Notes: a model not told the origin generated them from the letters alone. Numbered from the stretch's first letter, positions 33,403 to 43,425 are shown. The stretch: 64,000 bases of DNA from Granulicella arctica (GCF_013410065.1 NZ_JACCCW010000002.1:372001-436000); one strand, 5' to 3'. Translations and numbers: made by a program.

Positions 33403-34659
33403 ATGGGCGTGACGAACATCGTTTTCTACTTTGCGCTGATGGCTGTGTTTATCGCTGAGGCGGCGGTGCTTTGCAGGGTGTTACCGCTGCAACGGTTGCT
33501 TGCAGCGGAGGACCGCGCCGGGGGGCGACTGCTGACAGTAGACGGGTTGCGAGGAGTGTTGGCGCCAAGTGTATTTCTGCATCACGCAGTGTTGTACTTC
33601 TACTTCACGCAGACGCGAGGGTGGTCGGAGATGCCATCGAATTTCTATGCGCAAATGGGCGTACTGCCGGTGACACTCTTCTTTTTTGTGACGGGGTATC
33701 TATTTTGGTCAAAGCTGATGAAACGGCCCATGCTCGGGTTCGGAGCGTTTCTAAAGGATAGGTTGGGGCGGCTTGGCGGCGTGTACTTTGTGTCGTGCCT
33801 CTTGTTCTTCGGGCTTGTGGCGGTGGCGAGCGGGTTCCACCGGCAGGTATCGTGGGGCAGACTGGTGTTTGAGGCGGCGGCGTGGTTCTCGTTCTTGGGA
33901 GCGGGGCACGACATGAATGGGGTTTTTGATTCGAAACGTTTGCTCGGGCAGGTGTGGACTCTCCGGGAAGAGTGGATGTTCTACCTGAGCCTGCCATTCC
34001 TCGGTTGGTTTGCGCGAAGACGGGTACGGTTGCCGGTACTGCTGGTGGGTGCTGCGGTGTTCAGTGTGCTGGTGGCGCATGTGACGCTTCGGTTCAGCGC
34101 GCCGACTGACTATGTATGGAAGATGCTGGGTGACTATGCACATTTTCTCTTCGTGACGTTTAGCGTAGGGATGATTGTCGCCGCGACGCCGGTGACGGAG
34201 CAGATGAAGGCGTGGGCGCGGGGCAGCACAGCGACCCTGATATCGGTCGTTCTCTTGGCGATCACGGTAGCGGTGGTGCCACCGGAGTATGGGTGGCTCG
34301 AAAGCTCGATGCTCGCGGTTCCGTTTGCTTGCGTGTGCTTTGGGAATACGTGGTGGGGGCTGCTGGCCTCAGCGCCGGTAAGGTCGCTTGGGAGAGTGAG
34401 CTACAGCTTCTACCTGCTGCATATCTTCGCGCTACAGGCTGGACTGGAGGTGCTACAGCGTTTTGTTGCGGTGGGATCGCTGACGCCGATGCAGTACTGG
34501 GTATTTATGACGGTGTGCGGGATGGTCGGAGTGCTTGCTTCGTATGCCTCGTACCAATTCCTGGAGCATCCGTTCCTGAAGAAGGCTGTGCGGCATAAGG
34601 CAGAAACCATGTCACAGCAGCAACAGCCGCAAATTCTACAGGCGCCGCTGGTGTCGTAA
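33403..34659 (+). CDS. Acyltransferase 3 (OafA-like) membrane protein
   Basis: 418 residues from ATG 33403, which follows GAGGGAG; the open frame starts 22 codons earlier inside the conserved leader. About ten membrane helices are present. Family motifs include LLTVDGLRGVLAPSVFLHHA with catalytic-type His, LREEWMFYLSLPFLG and LGRVSYSFYLLHIFALQ near the end. Family members O-acetylate or succinylate exported polysaccharides at the inner membrane. It is the first gene of the exopolysaccharide locus, behind the sigma-54 candidate promoter. Confidence 0.88.
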   Translation: MGVTNIVFYFALMAVFIAEAAVLCRVLPLQRLLAAEDRAGGRLLTVDGLRGVLAPSVFLHHAVLYFYFTQTRGWSEMPSNFYAQMGVLPVTLFFFVTGYLFWSKLMKRPMLGFGAFLKDRLGRLGGVYFVSCLLFFGLVAVASGFHRQVSWGRLVFEAAAWFSFLGAGHDMNGVFDSKRLLGQVWTLREEWMFYLSLPFLGWFARRRVRLPVLLVGAAVFSVLVAHVTLRFSAPTDYVWKMLGDYAHFLFVTFSVGMIVAATPVTEQMKAWARGSTATLISVVLLAITVAVVPPEYGWLESSMLAVPFACVCFGNTWWGLLASAPVRSLGRVSYSFYLLHIFALQAGLEVLQRFVAVGSLTPMQYWVFMTVCGMVGVLASYASYQFLEHPFLKKAVRHKAETMSQQQQPQILQAPLVS

Positions 34660-34745
34660 AGCGCTTGGACGGACGAGTGTCGCTTGCCAACGGGCGTTGC
34701 GATGGGGTCTTTTCACTAAACCGATGTAAACGGACGAGCTGACGA

Positions 34746-36155
34746 ATGCCTACATATACGACGCTTCCATTGCTGATTCTGCTGGCGCTTCTGTGGCGTT
34801 GGACAAAGGGCAATGTGTTGGCAATTGTAGCTTTCACGGCGATCTTCGACGCCGCTTCGGCTCTGAACTTCGGAAGTCTTGGAGTAGCGCCGTGGTTGGT
34901 GGCACTCGCGGTGTGTCTGCCAGTGAAGATGCTGCGCGGCGGACTGCGGATGGGCGCAGCTCCGGGGATCAATCGAGTCGCGCTGAACCTGCTGCTACTG
35001 TTTCTGACGTATGCGGCATTCTCGGGAATGGTGCTGCCGGTGGTCTTCGCAGGTGTACCGGTGGTGCGGGTTTTAGATCCGGTACCGCTGGCGTGGGGGA
35101 TGGCGAACGTGTCGCAGCTGTGCTATCTGGGAGCGGCGGCGGTCGTGTTCCTGCTGACAATCACGAGCACGCGAGGGGAGTTGGAGGAGGCGCTGCGATG
35201 GTATGTACGTGGATGCATTGTGGCCGCATGGATTGCGATCTACCAACTGACAAATGCTGTGGTGCATGTGCCCTATCCCACAGCGATTTTGTATTCGAAC
35301 CCAGGGCACGTGATCTTTTCGGCATACAAGATTAACGGGATGTGGCGACTGAACTCGACGTTCACAGAGGCGTCGGATATGGCAGGGTCCTTGATTGGGG
35401 GGCTGGGAATATTGAGCTGGGAGCTGATGACGCGGCCGCTACGAGCGGCGCGGCTGGGGTACGCAGTGTTGTTGCTGGTGGTGTTGTTGATGTCGCTGTC
35501 GACGACCGGGTACCTGTGTTTGGTTCTCCTGGTAGTCGCGGGCGGAGTGTTATATGTGGGACACCTGTTGCGGAGGGCAAAGGTGGGCGCAGTGAAGGTG
35601 GTGATCGCGTTGGCGATGGGACTGGCTGCGGCGGTGCTGTTCACGGTGAGCGGTCCCGCACGCGAGACAGTAGTGAAGGTCGCATCGTCGGTAGTGCTGG
35701 ATAAGCAGCAGACGGAGTCGTATAGGGCTCGGACAGAAAGCCACGAGGATGCGCTGCAAACGTTAAAGGATACATACTACGTTGGCTCCGGATGGGGCAG
35801 CATGCGGGCGTCAGGTCTGGGATACACGCTGTTGGCAAGTGTGGGCATTCCAGGGTTGTTGCTATTCGGGGCCGGATGCGCGGCGCTTTTTCTGCCGTTG
35901 CTGCGCGGTGACCGAGGCAATACGCCGGAAGGGCGAGAAGACCTGTTGGAGCGCTGTTTGTTTGGAGTATCACTGCTGCTGTGTGGGATGGTGATCGCGG
36001 GATCGGAACCAATCGTACCGACCCTGTGGTTCTTGTTCGGCACAGCGATTGTAGCGGGCGGACAACCGCTAGCCATGCTGCGCACAATGGGGACAAAGCG
36101 CGTTGTTATGGGGCCGCAAGTTGGGTTGTGGGGCAGGTTGCGGGCGTTTGAATAG
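34746..36155 (+). CDS. O-antigen ligase / Wzy polymerase-like membrane protein
   Basis: 469 residues with about twelve hydrophobic helices. A large periplasmic loop near residues 305-350 contains ESYRARTESHEDALQTLKDT and YYVGSGWGSMRASG, which resembles the RxxxW..A...F...P..GxGxG region of O-antigen ligase and Wzy proteins. It would polymerise or ligate repeat units at the periplasmic face. It fits the Wzx/Wzy genes elsewhere in the locus. It lies 86 bases after the acyltransferase in the same orientation. Confidence 0.7.
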   Translation: MPTYTTLPLLILLALLWRWTKGNVLAIVAFTAIFDAASALNFGSLGVAPWLVALAVCLPVKMLRGGLRMGAAPGINRVALNLLLLFLTYAAFSGMVLPVVFAGVPVVRVLDPVPLAWGMANVSQLCYLGAAAVVFLLTITSTRGELEEALRWYVRGCIVAAWIAIYQLTNAVVHVPYPTAILYSNPGHVIFSAYKINGMWRLNSTFTEASDMAGSLIGGLGILSWELMTRPLRAARLGYAVLLLVVLLMSLSTTGYLCLVLLVVAGGVLYVGHLLRRAKVGAVKVVIALAMGLAAAVLFTVSGPARETVVKVASSVVLDKQQTESYRARTESHEDALQTLKDTYYVGSGWGSMRASGLGYTLLASVGIPGLLLFGAGCAALFLPLLRGDRGNTPEGREDLLERCLFGVSLLLCGMVIAGSEPIVPTLWFLFGTAIVAGGQPLAMLRTMGTKRVVMGPQVGLWGRLRAFE

Positions 36156-36255
36156 GAACTCGTGACGTTCATAGAGATGAAAGTGGGACTGTGGAATGGT
36201 CTGTGGCGCTTATCGGCGACCACCGCAGATCGCGCAGCCTGAGGGACGAGGAGAG

Positions 36256-38040
36256 ATGGCGACTTTGAGATCCGCGCACAGAATGATGCTGTTCGCTGCA
36301 AGTACGCAGACGATCGATTCACCGCGAGTGAGCCGAAGAGGATGGTTGATAGGCGGCGCAGCGAGATCAGATTGGCGCGAGCTGCTGCGTCCGCGCGCGG
36401 TGCCAGGGTTCGGCAAGTTGGAGTCGTTGTCGCTGCTTGTGTATACGCTGCTGCTGGCGTGGTGCATTCCACACCACGAGGGGTGGTTCGATGAGGCGCA
36501 GGCGTGGCTCATTGCGCGGGATTCATCCTTGGTGGATATGGTGGTGCACCGCTTGCACTATGAGGGTTCTCCGGCGTTGTGGCACCTTCTGTTGTGGACG
36601 GAAGTACGCCTGGGTGTGTCGTTCCTTGGGATGCACCTGATCGCGGGGGCGCTGGCGGCCGTCGGAGTGTATGTGTGGCTGCGGTACTGTCCTCTGCCGC
36701 GGGTGGTCACTCTGTTCGCGCCATTCACGTTTTACCTGATCTATCAGTATGCAGTGGTGGCGCGTAGCTATGTGTTAGCACCGCTGTTTGTGTACGGGCT
36801 GCTGGCGCTATATGCAAACCGGAGGAGCAGTCCGATGGTCTTTGCCTTAGTGGCGGGGCTGTTCGCAAACTGCTCGCTGCACATGGCGGCGATGGCGGCT
36901 GGACTAGCGGTGTTGTACGCGATGGATCGGTTGTGGGGCGAGGGAGCAAAGGAAAGTAAGTGGAGGCTGCTGGCGCCGGCGGCATTGCTGACGGCATTGT
37001 TTGTCGTGTCGGCGGCGACAGCGATGCCGACAGCGGATGGATCATCGACGACGGCGAACCCGCTGGTGGAGGGGATACGGAATAAGGTGTCGCACAGCGT
37101 CGAGAAGGTAGTAGAAGTGCAGACGGGTCCACACGAGCTGACAAATGAAGGGATGCTTACGGAGCCACCGGTACAAGGGCCTTTGGCCACGAAGGTATGG
37201 TTGGCGATCAACCGTAAGCCAGAGCTGGGACATCGCTCCCTGCTAGACGGGCGGGTACTGAAGCATCTGCTCGTGCTAATGACGGCAGTGACGGCACCGA
37301 TTTCAACGTCGAATTTGCTGGCAGCTGTTTTTCTATTGTTGTTGTGCGTGAACCTGATGCGAGCGCGACTGTGGTTAGCGCTGCTGCCGTATGCGCTGGT
37401 TCAAGTCTGCAACGTTCTGGTATCGGGGGAGGCACACCACATTGGTCTGGTGTGGATCGCGATGATGGGCGCGATATGGTTGTTGGCACTGCGGCCACCG
37501 CGAGCGGGATGGGATGTCGGGCTGCGCGGGACATTGTATGGATGCTTGTTGGTGGTAATGCTCCTACAGATTGGTTGGAGTGCCCATGCGCTTGCAGGAG
37601 ACCTGCGGCTGCCCTACTCGAGCAGTAAGGCGACCGCAATATTCCTGGCAACGGTGCCGAAAGAAAACCGGATTGCGGCGTTCGATGATGATTCGGTGAC
37701 GGTGAATGCATATCTGCCGTCGCGGCCATACTTCAACCAACAGGTGGACTACTGGCCGTTCAGTCGGACGAAGGATCCGAGCCTTTTGATAGAACAGACG
37801 ATGGCGCAGCGGCCGGAGATGGTATTGCTGAAGATGGCGAAGCCGGTGTCTCCTGTGATGGACCAGTGGGTAAAACTGGTGCCGGCTGGATCTGTATTTG
37901 TAGATCAGAAAACACTGAACATGTTGGAGTCGCAAGGTTACAGGGAGACGCACCGGTTCTGCGGCGATCGGTTTTACCGAAACACAGCAGAGTCTATGGA
38001 CTGCCGATTGGTCTTCGAGCGAGAGACCCCGCTGCGGTAG
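36256..38040 (+). CDS. GT-C-like polytopic membrane protein (GT39/ArnT-like)
   Basis: ATG 36256 follows GAGGAG and gives 594 residues; the longer frame has no ribosome binding site. After a basic cytosolic N-terminus the first helix ([13 protein letters not shown]) leads into [20 protein letters not shown], an acidic DE motif in the first periplasmic loop as in GT-C glycosyltransferases. About ten more helices follow, then a soluble C-terminal domain of ~140 residues. It probably transfers a sugar from a lipid carrier in the periplasm. The family is not certain. Confidence 0.65.
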   Translation: MATLRSAHRMMLFAASTQTIDSPRVSRRGWLIGGAARSDWRELLRPRAVPGFGKLESLSLLVYTLLLAWCIPHHEGWFDEAQAWLIARDSSLVDMVVHRLHYEGSPALWHLLLWTEVRLGVSFLGMHLIAGALAAVGVYVWLRYCPLPRVVTLFAPFTFYLIYQYAVVARSYVLAPLFVYGLLALYANRRSSPMVFALVAGLFANCSLHMAAMAAGLAVLYAMDRLWGEGAKESKWRLLAPAALLTALFVVSAATAMPTADGSSTTANPLVEGIRNKVSHSVEKVVEVQTGPHELTNEGMLTEPPVQGPLATKVWLAINRKPELGHRSLLDGRVLKHLLVLMTAVTAPISTSNLLAAVFLLLLCVNLMRARLWLALLPYALVQVCNVLVSGEAHHIGLVWIAMMGAIWLLALRPPRAGWDVGLRGTLYGCLLVVMLLQIGWSAHALAGDLRLPYSSSKATAIFLATVPKENRIAAFDDDSVTVNAYLPSRPYFNQQVDYWPFSRTKDPSLLIEQTMAQRPEMVLLKMAKPVSPVMDQWVKLVPAGSVFVDQKTLNMLESQGYRETHRFCGDRFYRNTAESMDCRLVFERETPLR

Positions 38041-38068
38041 AGGCAGGAGATTGCCTTCGAAAGATTTT

Positions 38069-38147
38069 GCAAAATTGCATGCCGGGTTACGACCCGGCTG
38101 AACGAGACCATTTCGCCCTGAGCAAGGGCGCACGGCAGGACGCGTGC
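38069..38147 (+). promoter_or_regulatory. Weak third sigma-54-type promoter arrangement
   Basis: A shortened palindrome GCAAAATTGC (38069-38078) lies 55 bases upstream of GG at 38134-38135, and GC follows after N10 at 38146-38147. The -24 and -12 boxes are otherwise poor. A seven-base-pair hairpin (GCCGGGT-TACG-ACCCGGC) sits between. The spacing equals that of the two strong sites, which is the main reason to list it. Confidence 0.3.
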
Positions 38148-38189
38148 GACAGCTCCGGGCCCAACCTAGAGAGGACAAGGAGCGATTCT

Positions 38190-39908
38190 ATGGCAAAGAC
38201 AGCAATCATCATTGGTGCAGGCCCGGCAGGATTGACAGCGGGGCTCGAGCTGCTACGGCGGTCCGACATCCAGCCGATCCTCTTGGAGGCTAGCGACGAG
38301 ATCGGCGGCATCTCGCGGACGATCAAGTACAAAGGCAATCGCATGGATATTGGTGGACACAGGTTCTTTTCGAAGTCGGACCGTGTCATGAAATGGTGGA
38401 TGGAAATCATGCCGCTGGAGACGACGGCGAATGAGGCGCCAGCACCGGTGATCCACTATCAGGGCAAGTCGCGGAGCATGGCGACGATGGCGCAACAGAT
38501 AGAGCCTGGTACGGAGGCTGACGGGAACCTGTTGGTAGAGGTTATATCTGCGGAACCAAATCCGACGTCGGCAGATCCTGATAAGGTGATGCTGATCCGA
38601 CCGCGGAAAAGCCGAATCTATTACCTGCGCAAGTTCTTCGATTACCCGATTAAATTGTCGGGCGGAACGCTTAAAAATCTCGGCGCGGTGCGGACGGTCA
38701 AGGTGGGCATCAGCTACATACTGTCGCGGGTGACGCAGATCAAACCGGAGAAGAGTCTCGAGGACTTTCTTATCAACCGGTTTGGACGCGAGTTGTATAG
38801 AACGTTCTTCAAGAGCTACACGGAGAAGGTTTGGGGTACGAAGTGCGATGTAATCTCGGCCGAGTGGGGCGCACAGCGTATCAAAGGACTGAGCCTGACG
38901 ACGGCGCTGAAGCACTTCGTCAAGAAGGCGATGGCATCGAAGCCTAAGGCGGCGAGCAACGATGATCTGGCGCAGAAAAACACGGACACGAGCCTGATCG
39001 AGCGGTTCATGTATCCAAAGCTGGGCCCAGGGCAGTTGTGGGAGCACGTCGCCGAGGAAATCATACGGCTGGGCGGCGAAGTGCAGATGGGCTGGAAGGT
39101 AACTGGCATCCAGTGCGAGGGCAAAGAAGTGCGGGCCGTGGAGGTTGTAAACGCTGCGGGCGAGCGCCGGACGCTCAAGGGAGACTATTTCTTCTCGACG
39201 ATGCCAATGCGCGAGCTGGTGCAGGCGATGGATGCACCCGTACCTGCGAACGTGCGCGAGGTAAGCGACGGCCTACAGTACCGCGACTTCATCACGGTAG
39301 GGCTGCTTGCAGACCGGCTGAAGGTGACCGAGCCGGAGGGCGGCCTGCTGAAGGACACATGGATCTATGTGCAGGAGCCGGATGTGCTTTTGGGACGGCT
39401 ACAAATCTTCAACAACTGGAGCCCATACCTGGTGAGCGATCCGACGAAGGTGTGGATTGGACTGGAGTATTTCTGCTATGAGACGGATGCATTATGGAAG
39501 ATGGAGGACGAGGCGCTGAAGCAGTTTGCGATTGCGGAAGTTGCGAAGATTGGGTTGCTGGATGCGGAGGCGGTATCGGACTCTCATGTCGTGCGTGTGC
39601 CGAAGACGTACCCCGCATACTTCGGGACCTATGAGCGATTCAGCGAGCTAAAAGAGTGGACAGACTCGTTCGAAAACTTGTTCCTGGTGGGGCGGAATGG
39701 AATGCATAAGTACAACAATCAGGATCACTCGATGCTGACGGCAATGACAGTGGTCGATGGGTTGTGCCAGGGCTACGTGAACAAGGCCGCGCTGTGGGAG
39801 ATCAACACAGAGCAGGACTACCACGAGGAGAAGGAGAATTCTAAGGAGAAAGCGAACCTGGGGCAGTTGCAAGGGTTTGCACAAGGAAACGTGGCGACAG
39901 GGGTATAG
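38190..39908 (+). CDS. NAD(P)/FAD-dependent amine-oxidase-like oxidoreductase
   Basis: 572 residues from ATG 38190 with AAGGAG upstream; the open frame extends about 320 bases further into the preceding gene without support. The Rossmann FAD motif is [20 protein letters not shown], followed by [20 protein letters not shown] as in UDP-galactopyranose mutase and protoporphyrinogen-oxidase-like enzymes. The C-terminal FAD motif region is [20 protein letters not shown]. The substrate is unknown; a nucleotide-sugar or lipid-linked sugar modification is plausible from context. It is expressed with the GMC oxidoreductase downstream. Confidence 0.8.
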   Translation: MAKTAIIIGAGPAGLTAGLELLRRSDIQPILLEASDEIGGISRTIKYKGNRMDIGGHRFFSKSDRVMKWWMEIMPLETTANEAPAPVIHYQGKSRSMATMAQQIEPGTEADGNLLVEVISAEPNPTSADPDKVMLIRPRKSRIYYLRKFFDYPIKLSGGTLKNLGAVRTVKVGISYILSRVTQIKPEKSLEDFLINRFGRELYRTFFKSYTEKVWGTKCDVISAEWGAQRIKGLSLTTALKHFVKKAMASKPKAASNDDLAQKNTDTSLIERFMYPKLGPGQLWEHVAEEIIRLGGEVQMGWKVTGIQCEGKEVRAVEVVNAAGERRTLKGDYFFSTMPMRELVQAMDAPVPANVREVSDGLQYRDFITVGLLADRLKVTEPEGGLLKDTWIYVQEPDVLLGRLQIFNNWSPYLVSDPTKVWIGLEYFCYETDALWKMEDEALKQFAIAEVAKIGLLDAEAVSDSHVVRVPKTYPAYFGTYERFSELKEWTDSFENLFLVGRNGMHKYNNQDHSMLTAMTVVDGLCQGYVNKAALWEINTEQDYHEEKENSKEKANLGQLQGFAQGNVATGV

Positions 39909-39982
39909 CTGTACAGAGGGCCGGCGCTGGATTTAGTTGTGAGTGATCCAGCGCCGCAGAGATAGGGGGCGGGGCTTCTACG

Positions 39983-41674
39983 ATGCGGATCATAGACCTA
40001 CGAAGGATGCCGGCCCAGAGCCCTCTGCAGACCGATGTGTGTGTGATCGGCGCAGGGCCTGCTGGGTTGACAATCGCGACGGAGCTGGCGCAGACGCGCC
40101 ATAGTGTGCTGGTGCTCGAAAGTGGCGGCGAGCGGCGTGAGAACGATTTTGCCGCGGGGCTGAACGAAATCGAGAGCGTAGGCGCGCCGCGCGAGATGGA
40201 CACGCGCAAGGTGCGGAACCGCGTGTTGGGTGGCACATCTCATACATGGTCCGGGCGGTGCACACCGTTGGACGCGATTGACTATGAGCCGCGGTCGTGG
40301 GTGTCATGTTCGGGATGGCCAATCTCTGAAGAGGAGATGGAGCCGTTCATACGCCGGGCAGAGGGATACTTAGGGCTGGTTCCGCTCGAGTATGACGAGG
40401 GTCTGCTGAAAGAGCTGGGTCTACCGGCGCGGTTCGATACACAACACGAGCGAGAGCTCCGGTCGATCTTCTGGCAGTTCAGTCGAATTTCGGCACTGAA
40501 CGATGATTTTGTAAGGTTTGGACCGCGGTTCCGGAAGCTGCGGTCGGAAACCGTAAGCCTTGTCTACCATGCTACGGTCACGCAGTTATTGATGGACGAG
40601 AGCGGTGGACGGATACACGAGGTCGAGGTCGCAACGCCGGACCGCACCGCATACCGAGTGCGAGCCCGGTATGTGGTGCTGTGTGGAGGCGGGATCGAGA
40701 ACGCACGGATTCTGCTGGCATCGAACCAACAGGAACGGCACGGTGTCGGCAACCGGAACGATCTGGTAGGACGGTTTCTAATGGACCATCCGCGGGCCAC
40801 GCTGGGGACGTTTCCTCGGGAGACGCACGGGGAGATTCAGAAGGAGTTCGGACTTTTCCGGCACTCCTCAGGTGCTGTACTGCAGCGGGGGCTTTCGCTG
40901 TCGCCGACGATACAGCGCGAGCGGGGACTGCTGAACTGCGCGGCATGGACGACGCAGCATGTGGACACGGACGACGTGTGGCGGGCGCTGCGGTCGATCG
41001 GACGCAACAACGGCGGTGACCGGGCGGCACTGAGTCGGGTGGTGGTGAAACATGCGGATCAGATATTAAAAGGGCTGTGGACAAAGTTCATTCGAAGCGG
41101 ATCGCTGCCCCGACGCATGGGGCGGCTCGATCTGGACGCGATGGTGGAACAGATGCCAGCCTCGTCAAGCCGCGTGATGTTATCGGATCGCGTGGACGCG
41201 CTGGGCATGCCGATTGCCCGGATAGACTGGAGGATCGGCGAACTGGAGCGGCTGACGGCGATCCACTTGGGACACGCAGTAAACGAAGCGCTGGCGCGTG
41301 CGTGCAAGCCGCAGGCGATCTTGGCGGATTGGGTACAGGATCGGCGCACGGAGGATGCAGTGTTCTATGATCCGGCACATCCGATCGGATCGACGCGGAT
41401 GTCCGACAACGAGCATACAGGCGTGGTCGATCGGGATAGCAAGGTCCACAGGATGGAGAACCTATACATCGCGGGAAGCTCAGTGTTTCCGACCGGGGGA
41501 CATGCAAACCCGACGTTGATGATTGTTGCGATGGCATTGCGGGTGGCTGACAGACTAAAGCTGCCCGAGGCGTGGGGCTTGCGACAGCGCTCTCGGGCTG
41601 AGGCTGCGATGCAGGAGGCATGGGTGGCAAAGGAACCGGTACAGCTACGAAGTCGCGTGCCGCAGGGAAGATAA
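39983..41674 (+). CDS. GMC-family FAD-dependent oxidoreductase
   Basis: 563 residues. The FAD motif is [20 protein letters not shown]. The GMC core has LGGTSHTWSGRCTPLDAIDY, VVLCGGGIENARILLASNQQ, and near the C-terminus YDPAHPIGSTRMSD and FPTGGHANPTLMIVAMALRV, with the catalytic His region. There is no signal peptide, so it acts in the cytosol or at the membrane face. Members oxidise alcohols and sugars. It closes the first block of exopolysaccharide genes and converges on the GH16 gene with only three bases between stop codons. Confidence 0.87.
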   Translation: MRIIDLRRMPAQSPLQTDVCVIGAGPAGLTIATELAQTRHSVLVLESGGERRENDFAAGLNEIESVGAPREMDTRKVRNRVLGGTSHTWSGRCTPLDAIDYEPRSWVSCSGWPISEEEMEPFIRRAEGYLGLVPLEYDEGLLKELGLPARFDTQHERELRSIFWQFSRISALNDDFVRFGPRFRKLRSETVSLVYHATVTQLLMDESGGRIHEVEVATPDRTAYRVRARYVVLCGGGIENARILLASNQQERHGVGNRNDLVGRFLMDHPRATLGTFPRETHGEIQKEFGLFRHSSGAVLQRGLSLSPTIQRERGLLNCAAWTTQHVDTDDVWRALRSIGRNNGGDRAALSRVVVKHADQILKGLWTKFIRSGSLPRRMGRLDLDAMVEQMPASSSRVMLSDRVDALGMPIARIDWRIGELERLTAIHLGHAVNEALARACKPQAILADWVQDRRTEDAVFYDPAHPIGSTRMSDNEHTGVVDRDSKVHRMENLYIAGSSVFPTGGHANPTLMIVAMALRVADRLKLPEAWGLRQRSRAEAAMQEAWVAKEPVQLRSRVPQGR

Positions 41675-41677
41675 AGA

Positions 41678-43045
41678 CTAAGGAACGTTGGCTGGCTGCA
41701 CAGATGTTCGGCGCTCGCGATAGACGCGGATGTACTGAATATCAAGCTCATTGAGGGGGGGGGTAGCGTTGGTGGGCCAGCCGCCGCCGAGACCAAGATC
41801 GATGAGCAGATAGTAGGGTTGGTGCATGATGGCGGGCGTGGGACATTGGAACGTGACAGCACCATCGAAGAAGAAGGTCATGGTGCTTGCAGTCCAGAGC
41901 ATGCCATAGGTGTGAAAGCCATCGGTAGGCAAGTCAACCATGTGGTGGCTCATGGCGGGGGTGCTTCGGTCACTCCAGTCGTGGAGCGTGGTTGCGATGT
42001 AACGCGAGAAGGCGGGGTTGGCGATGTATTCGACGATGTCAATTTCGCCGGCGGGAGCGCCGGAACTTTTGCTGGCAGTATTGAGAAGCCAGAAGGCAGG
42101 CCAGGTATTAAGACCAGTGGGGAAGCGAGCACGCATCTCAAAGTAACCGTACTGCTGAGAGAAGCCGATGCCTGTGGAGTCGACGCTGGTGAGGACGCCG
42201 GAGCTCCATAGATCTGCGTTGCGTTGGAGCCTGATGCTAAGACCATTCGGCGGAGTGGGCAAAAAGGGGTTATGTAAGCCGAAGCGGGGAGCCATGACGG
42301 TGCGTGCGCCGTCGGTCGTTGTCATGCAGCATTGCTCGTTCTGGGTGTACCAGCGGCTTCGGTCGTTGTGGGACGCATCAGAGATACTCACGGTGGAGAA
42401 TTCGTCATCAAAGGTGAGTCCGTAGTGAGAGAGATCTAGCGAAGCGGACGATGTGAGTTTGGGTGTGTGCGCCGATGAGCTAACCGTGAGTGCGCCCATA
42501 TAGAACCGGTGCTGACCGTCCTGTTGTAAGCCGGGAGCGGCCGACATCGCGATGGGTCCGTGCGGGCCGGAGAGGCCGACCATGAGATAGGCAGTCCCTT
42601 TGGCAGAAGATGGGAGGCTGAGCGGCAACGTAACGGCGACAGGACCAGCCCAGCCGCTGGTTGGCAGGACGAGAAGGTTGTTGTTGAGATTGTCGTGCTT
42701 TGCGACGAGTACGGAGCCATGGCCGTCGACAAGAAGGAGATCCAGTGTGTAGTCCGCAGAGACGCGTGACGTGGCAACAAAAAAAATAGTGACATTGAAA
42801 GTGGCACCCGGGGGCACAGCGGTGGCCGACTGTACGGCGCGAAGGACGCAAATCTGTGGGACGGGATCGGCCGACTTTGGCGATATGACCGGCCAGTGCG
42901 GCAGGAGTGGAAGCGAAACTGCCTGATTGGGCGTCAGCGAATCGTGCGGAGCCGGGATGCATTGGGCCGCTGCGGGCAACAGTGCTCCGAACAGAAGGGC
43001 GAAGAGAACTGTGCTGTACAACTGGCTGGTTGCGCAAGAGCACAT
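41678..43045 (-). CDS. Secreted glycoside hydrolase family 16 protein
   Basis: 455 residues with a signal peptide (LYSTVLFALLFGALLPAAAQ). Residues ~30-190 form an extra N-terminal domain that I cannot name. The GH16 jelly-roll domain spans about 205-445, with catalytic motif GEIDIVEY (E-x-D-x-x-E), FEMRARFPTGLNTWPAFWLL upstream and DGFHTYGMLWTASTMTFFFD downstream. It cleaves beta-1,3/1,4-type polysaccharides outside the cytosol and could trim or release the polymer made by the locus. It is encoded against the cluster, divergent from the wza-like gene. A run of nine C bases near its 3' end (41755-41763) could cause slippage. Confidence 0.9.
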   Translation of the reverse strand: MCSCATSQLYSTVLFALLFGALLPAAAQCIPAPHDSLTPNQAVSLPLLPHWPVISPKSADPVPQICVLRAVQSATAVPPGATFNVTIFFVATSRVSADYTLDLLLVDGHGSVLVAKHDNLNNNLLVLPTSGWAGPVAVTLPLSLPSSAKGTAYLMVGLSGPHGPIAMSAAPGLQQDGQHRFYMGALTVSSSAHTPKLTSSASLDLSHYGLTFDDEFSTVSISDASHNDRSRWYTQNEQCCMTTTDGARTVMAPRFGLHNPFLPTPPNGLSIRLQRNADLWSSGVLTSVDSTGIGFSQQYGYFEMRARFPTGLNTWPAFWLLNTASKSSGAPAGEIDIVEYIANPAFSRYIATTLHDWSDRSTPAMSHHMVDLPTDGFHTYGMLWTASTMTFFFDGAVTFQCPTPAIMHQPYYLLIDLGLGGGWPTNATPPLNELDIQYIRVYRERRTSVQPANVP

Positions 43046-43224
43046 GAGAGGTCTCCCTGAAAGAACACTCTACAGGAGTGGTGATATGACATCGAGCTGG
43101 ATGGTGGGCATCGGCTCCGATGCGGGGGATACGTTGGTCGCGTACCGCATCAATGACGTAACGAGCGAAGCACATTTTGCTATCAGCAATCGAGGGTGAA
43201 GTTCCGGCTTTCTACCACCCGTGC

Positions 43225-43236
43225 GCAAAGATTTGC
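43225..43236. promoter_or_regulatory. GCAAA-NN-TTTGC palindrome, presumed enhancer-binding-protein site 2
   Basis: GCAAA-GA-TTTGC within GTGCGCAAAGATTTGCACAT, exactly 55 bases upstream of the sigma-54 GG at 43292. It matches site 1 at 33208 in sequence and spacing. Confidence 0.6.
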
Positions 43237-43290
43237 ACATGGCGCTGGAGGAAAGACCGGTATCGCATTGATTCGACTGGTGTGTGGGTG

Positions 43291-43307
43291 TGGCCGACCA
43301 ATTGCAT
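43291..43307 (+). promoter_or_regulatory. Sigma-54 promoter for the export/assembly operon
   Basis: TGGCCGACCAATTGCAT has TGGC and TTGCAT boxes with GG-N10-GC spacing, a close match to TGGCACG-N4-TTGCW. It lies 134 bases before the wza-like start. The gene-free stretch 43046-43425 contains this promoter, its upstream palindrome and the conserved leader. Confidence 0.7.
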
Positions 43308-43353
43308 CATTAGAGACAACCGAAAAATTTCCCATTACGGCAACCGCAGCGCG

Positions 43354-43376
43354 GTGTGACGAAAATGGCGAAGCTT
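43354..43376 (+). repeat. Conserved leader segment, copy 2
   Basis: GTGTGACGAAAATGGCGAAG followed by CTT, 22 of 23 bases identical to 33335-33357, between the sigma-54 promoter and the wza-like gene. Confidence 0.6.
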
Positions 43377-43425
43377 GGCCGGTTTTGGACTTTGCGAAGA
43401 GAAGTCCGAATGAAGGAGATCTTCC

